64,000 bases of DNA from Yonghaparkia sp. Root332. Its GTDB lineage: Bacteria > Actinomycetota > Actinomycetes > Actinomycetales > Microbacteriaceae. Made by a program: the position numbers and the translations under genes. Below are positions 62,935-64,000 of the stretch, piece by piece. Below the pieces are notes generated by a model, which saw only the letters and a list, made by a program, of their open reading frames with translations, did not search any database and was not told the origin of the DNA. The stretch spans positions 927,651 through 991,650 of the forward strand of contig NZ_LMCX01000001.1 of NCBI RefSeq assembly GCF_001425665.1, written 5' to 3'. How positions within the stretch are numbered: the stretch's first letter is position 1; every line of letters starts with the position of its first letter.

Positions 62935-63651
62935 ATGGACATCGTGCTCATCCCCGGCTTCTGGCTCGACGGCGACTCGTGGAGCACGGTGACCCCGCCG
63001 CTCGCGGCCGCCGGCCACCGCGTGCATCCGCTCACCCTTCCCGGCAAGGAGGCCGACCCCGCGGCGCACGCCGGCATCGGCCTCGGGACGCACATCGATG
63101 CGGTGGTCGCCGAGCTCGACGCGCTCGCGGCAGCCGGCTCGACGCCCGTCGCGCTCGTCGGGCACAGCGGCGGGGCGGCGATCGCGTGGGGTGCGGCGGA
63201 CGCCCGACCCGAGCACATCGCCCGACTGGTGTTCGTCGACGCCTTCCCCCTCGGTGACGGCAGCGTCGTCAACGACGAGCTGCCCGTCGAGGGCGACTCG
63301 GTGCCGCTCCCGGCGTGGGACGTCTTCGAGGAGGCCGATCTGCGCGATCTCGACGACGAGCTGCGGTCGCGCTTCCGCGCGATCGCCGTGGCCGAGCCGG
63401 CGGGGGTGGCCCGCGATCCGCTGCGTCTGACGAACGAGTCGAGGTACCGCATCCCCGCGACGGTCATCGCGTGCGAGTTCCCGGCGTCCGACCTCGAGGG
63501 CGCGATCGAGCGCGGGGCGCCGTGGGCCGACGAGCTCGCGCGACTCGACGTGCTCGAGGTCGTCGAGCTGCCGACCGGGCACTGGCCGCAGCTGACGCGT
63601 CCCGTCGCCCTCGGCGAGAGCATCCTCGCCGCGGTCGGGCCCGCGCGGTAG
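62935..63651 (+). CDS. Cytoplasmic alpha/beta-hydrolase
   Basis: A 238-residue alpha/beta-fold hydrolase without a signal peptide. VLIPGFWLDGDSW opens the fold and provides the oxyanion residue, S78 in GHSGG is the nucleophile, VFVDAFPLGDG the following strand and the His is in ELPTGHWPQLTRP. The general pattern is that of esterases in the EstC/salicylate-esterase-like group. The substrate is unknown. It is divergent from the two-component system. Confidence 0.87.
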   Translation: MDIVLIPGFWLDGDSWSTVTPPLAAAGHRVHPLTLPGKEADPAAHAGIGLGTHIDAVVAELDALAAAGSTPVALVGHSGGAAIAWGAADARPEHIARLVFVDAFPLGDGSVVNDELPVEGDSVPLPAWDVFEEADLRDLDDELRSRFRAIAVAEPAGVARDPLRLTNESRYRIPATVIACEFPASDLEGAIERGAPWADELARLDVLEVVELPTGHWPQLTRPVALGESILAAVGPAR

Positions 63652-63680
63652 CGAGGGCGGCGGCTCCTCCGCGGCCGCTC

Positions 63681-64000
63681 CTACGCGGCGGCTCCGATCG
63701 AGGTCGCGTCCATGATCGTGTAGCTGTAGCCCTGCTCGGCGAGGAAGCGCTGGCGGTTCTGCGCGAAGTCCTGGTCGACGGTGTCGCGCGCGACGAGCGT
63801 GTAGAAGTGCGCAGGCAGCCCGCTCTCCTTCGGGCGCAGCAGGCGCCCGAGGCGCTGGGCCTCCTCCTGCCGCGAGCCGAACGAGCCCGAGACCTGGATC
63901 GCGACCGTGGCCTCGGGCAGGTCGACGGAGAAGTTCGCGACCTTCGACACGACCAGCACGGGCGTCTCGCCGACGCGGAACTCCTGGAACAGCCGCTCGC
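63681..64000 (-). CDS. XPB/Rad25-type DNA helicase, C-terminal part (runs off window)
   Basis: The last about 106 residues of a superfamily 2 helicase. The frame is open to the window edge, so the N-terminal part lies beyond 64000. The piece contains motif V (VLVVSKVANFSVDLPEATVAIQVSG) and motif VI (GSRQEEAQRLGRLLRPK), followed by AHFYTLVARDTVDQDFAQNRQRFLAEQGYSYTIM. These are typical of actinobacterial XPB homologues such as Rv0861c, 3'-5' helicases linked to nucleotide excision repair. It is convergent with the hydrolase gene. Confidence 0.92.
   Translation of the reverse strand, partial: ERLFQEFRVGETPVLVVSKVANFSVDLPEATVAIQVSGSFGSRQEEAQRLGRLLRPKESGLPAHFYTLVARDTVDQDFAQNRQRFLAEQGYSYTIMDATSIGAAA

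Overview
This is about 64 kb of very GC-rich actinobacterial chromosome. Protein similarities, GC-rich codon use, LexA, CIRCE and ROK operators of actinobacterial type, a 6C small RNA and a Tad locus near acs and topA all point to the family Microbacteriaceae; that family placement is inference. I see no phage, insertion sequence, CRISPR array or integron. Nearly all of the window is core or metabolic chromosome. Two partial genes flank it: an ABC half-exporter at the left edge and an XPB-type helicase at the right edge.

Layout. 1-5.5 kb: ABC exporter, a secreted alpha-amylase lipoprotein with a LacI-type operator, an alkyltransferase-like DNA repair protein, a GNAT enzyme and icd with a palindromic operator. 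5.5-7.7 kb: a CsoR-like operator, a 38-residue Cys-rich protein and a P1B-type metal ATPase with a TPC membrane motif. 7.7-10.5 kb: three overlapping genes for a flavin-based transmembrane electron-transfer module (FMN-binding lipoprotein, ApbE, membrane NqrB/RnfD-like protein fused to a ferredoxin-reductase domain). 10.8-13.9 kb: a secreted S8 protease. 14-22.9 kb: an amino-sugar regulon (ROK repressor, sugar-binding lipoprotein, two permeases, NagZ, ROK kinase, NagB and convergent NagA), with no transporter ATPase. 22.9-28.7 kb: one-carbon genes purU, glyA and folD; glyA-folD follows a ZTP riboswitch, and an MFS transporter and LtrA lie between. 28.9-35.6 kb: ABC-F protein, 5-oxoprolinase genes (fused pxpBC plus pxpA), a LexA-boxed radical SAM protein, an orphan LuxR regulator and tdk.

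35.8-42.2 kb: a minus-strand group of penicillin-binding protein, metallophosphoesterase and tRNA-Pro, then a DUF4177-like gene, RidA and acs. 42.4-45.8 kb: 6C RNA followed by a compact Tad pilus operon. 45.9-52.2 kb: topA, tmk, holB, a secreted TAP-like hydrolase and tRNA-Thr. 52.4-58.1 kb: two small transporters, msrB, a broken ElaA-type acetyltransferase, DUF2332, DUF3263, a LytR_C protein and a DUF3048 lipoprotein. 58.1-64 kb: a solitary groEL behind two CIRCE elements, a WXG100 protein, an OmpR-type two-component system, an alpha/beta hydrolase and the helicase.

Two general features stand out. Many operons are translationally coupled by ATGA or GTGA overlaps. Many single genes have a -10-like hexamer ending 5-7 bases before the start codon, which suggests frequent leaderless transcription. 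The candidate systems that most deserve a second look are the flavinylation-linked electron-transfer module and the adjacent metal-responsive operator, mini-protein and ATPase unit.
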